Assembly: GCA_013314795.1 (NCBI GenBank)
Contig: JABUEZ010000099.1
Coordinates: forward strand, 1 to 7,532
DNA length: 7,532 nt
From: Candidatus Profundicultor aquiphilus
GTDB taxonomy: Bacteria; Atribacterota; Atribacteria; Atribacterales; Caldatribacteriaceae
Direction of reading: 5' to 3'
The number at the start of each line of letters is the position of its first letter. Position 1 is the first letter of the stretch. Made by a program: the position numbers and the translations under genes. Below are positions 6,456 through 7,532 of this stretch, one piece after another. The notes beneath the pieces were generated by a model. It ran no database searches. It was not told the DNA's origin and worked only from the letters and a program-made list of their open reading frames with translations.

Positions 6456-7439
6456 ATGGAAACAGCAACTTATAATTTGAAGCGTTTTCGAAGAGAGATT
6501 CTGCGTCAGTTTCTAATGTTTGGCAGTTTGTTATTGTTGTTCATTTTCTTTTCCTTATCTTCGCCAAACTTCTTTACCTTCGGTAACATCGTTTCCATCA
6601 TGCTGGCTACCTGTGTAAATGGAATGTTAGCTCTGGGGGTTACCTTCGTGATAATCACCGGAGGCATCGACCTTTCCATAGGCACAGTGATGACGCTCTC
6701 GGCGGTCATGAGCGGTGTTTTCATTACCTACTGGCACTTGCCAGTGTTTCTTGGAATCCTAGGTGGAGTGGGAACAGGAATGCTCTGTGGTTTTGCCAAT
6801 GGGGTCGTGATTTCTAAAATGAAACTGCCCCCTTTCATTGCTACTCTTGGCATGATGATGGTTGCCAAGGGTCTGGCTCTCGTCATCTCCAAAGCAGCAC
6901 CCATATACTTTACCCATGCTCCGAGTTTCTCAAGAATTGCCATGGGGTCACTGGTGGGTAAACTTTTTCCAGGATTTGATGTTCCCAATGCTGTACTCAT
7001 CTTCATCGTTTCCATTGTTCTTGCAAGCATCATTCTTACCAAGACGGTGGTCGGTCGGTACGATTTTGCTATTGGAAGCAACGAAGAAGCAGCCAGACTC
7101 TCCGGATTAAATGTCGATAAATGGAAGACGGTAATCTACTCTCTATGTGGTATTTTTGTGGGAATGGGTGGGGTAATGATGGCTTCACGGCTTAATTCTG
7201 CCCAACCAGCACTGGGACAGGGTTACGAACTTGACGCCATTGCTGCTGTGGTTATTGGTGGAACTTCACTGAGTGGGGGTGAAGGCTCGACCATTGGTAC
7301 GGTAGTGGGCGCATTCATCATGAGTACCCTGATCAACGGACTACGAATTCTATCTGTCCCTCAAGAGTGGCAGATCGTGGTCAGCGGCATTATTGTTATT
7401 GGAGCTGTTTACCTTGACATTATAAGAAGACAGGGATAA
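6456..7439 (+). CDS. Sugar ABC transporter permease, RbsC type (BPD_transp_2)
   Basis: This is the membrane channel of the importer, presumably working as a homodimer with the tandem ATPase. The 327-residue protein has a basic N-terminus (KRFRR at 9-13) and then many hydrophobic segments, the first at about 19-35, as expected for the RbsC family of eight to ten membrane spans. Family signatures are clear: IITGGIDLSIG at 66-76, LPPFIATLGMM near 124-134, the cytoplasmic coupling segment GSNEEAARLSGLNV at 207-220, and GYELDAIAAVVIGGTSLSGG at 256-275. The ATG at 6456 has GGAGGG at 6442-6447, eight bases upstream. It sits 19 bp after the ATPase stop and 22 bp before the next start, so co-transcription and co-translation are very likely. 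The protein is complete, with the usual length. Substrate specificity cannot be read from the permease. Confidence 0.94.
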   Translation: METATYNLKRFRREILRQFLMFGSLLLLFIFFSLSSPNFFTFGNIVSIMLATCVNGMLALGVTFVIITGGIDLSIGTVMTLSAVMSGVFITYWHLPVFLGILGGVGTGMLCGFANGVVISKMKLPPFIATLGMMMVAKGLALVISKAAPIYFTHAPSFSRIAMGSLVGKLFPGFDVPNAVLIFIVSIVLASIILTKTVVGRYDFAIGSNEEAARLSGLNVDKWKTVIYSLCGIFVGMGGVMMASRLNSAQPALGQGYELDAIAAVVIGGTSLSGGEGSTIGTVVGAFIMSTLINGLRILSVPQEWQIVVSGIIVIGAVYLDIIRRQG

Positions 7440-7461
7440 ATCATCTTGAAGGAGATAATTA

Positions 7462-7532
7462 ATGAGTACCCCGTATCAGAATCTCCGAGAATTAGGTCTT
7501 GAGCTTCCCGCACCCCCAAAGCCGGTGGGAGC
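7462..7532 (+). CDS. RidA/YjgF-family protein, N-terminal 23 residues (partial)
   Basis: The ATG at 7462 follows AAGGAG at 7449-7454 with seven bases of spacing, and the frame stays open to the window edge. The visible residues read MSTPYQNLRELGLELPAPPK and then PVG. The pattern of a short helix, LGLELP, and a Pro-rich PPKPVG matches my memory of the start of one RidA/YjgF/YER057c/UK114 branch, where it is followed by a Val-rich strand. RidA proteins hydrolyse reactive enamine/imine intermediates, and several branches have unknown roles. It lies 22 bp after the permease stop and so belongs to the transporter operon. With only 23 residues the assignment is tentative. Confidence 0.55.
   Translation, partial: MSTPYQNLRELGLELPAPPKPVG

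Overview
The window looks like ordinary bacterial chromosome from an anaerobic or fermentative, carbohydrate-using organism of middling GC. Genes are tightly packed, Shine-Dalgarno sequences are strong (AAGGAGGT and similar), and a glycan-processing enzyme lies beside a sugar-uptake operon. The style recalls Atribacterota, Thermotogota or Firmicutes-like thermophiles, but nothing in the window fixes the lineage, so this is a weak guess. I see no mobile element, CRISPR array, tRNA or rRNA.

Layout: the left third is on the minus strand. malQ (4-alpha-glucanotransferase, 650-2590) is followed 37 bp downstream by mnmG (tRNA wobble-uridine modification, 1-612), which runs off the left edge. An intergenic region of 183 bp (2591-2773) separates this pair from a divergent plus-strand operon. 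It holds candidate extended -10 promoters in both directions and a perfect 14-bp palindrome that looks like a LacI-family operator.

The plus-strand operon encodes a LacI-family regulator (2774-3826), a secreted sugar-binding protein (3905-4855), a double-domain sugar ABC ATPase of the RbsA/MglA type (4925-6436), an RbsC-type permease (6456-7439), and the first 23 codons of what looks like a RidA/YjgF-family protein (from 7462). A strong intrinsic terminator hairpin lies between the binding-protein and ATPase genes and probably sets the excess of binding protein over membrane complex.

How the genes work together: the binding protein captures a sugar outside the membrane, the permease dimer and tandem ATPase import it, and the LacI-type protein probably represses its own operon until an inducer appears. 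The palindrome directly downstream of its -10 supports this. The transported sugar cannot be named. The binding protein is RbsB-like but lacks the Asp-Arg pair expected for ribose. MalQ acts on malto-oligosaccharides inside the cell and is probably not part of the same regulon. I found no clearly new biological system. The items worth a second look are the operator, the intra-operon terminator, the RidA-like gene at the end of a sugar operon, and two unusual residues in a conserved MnmG motif.
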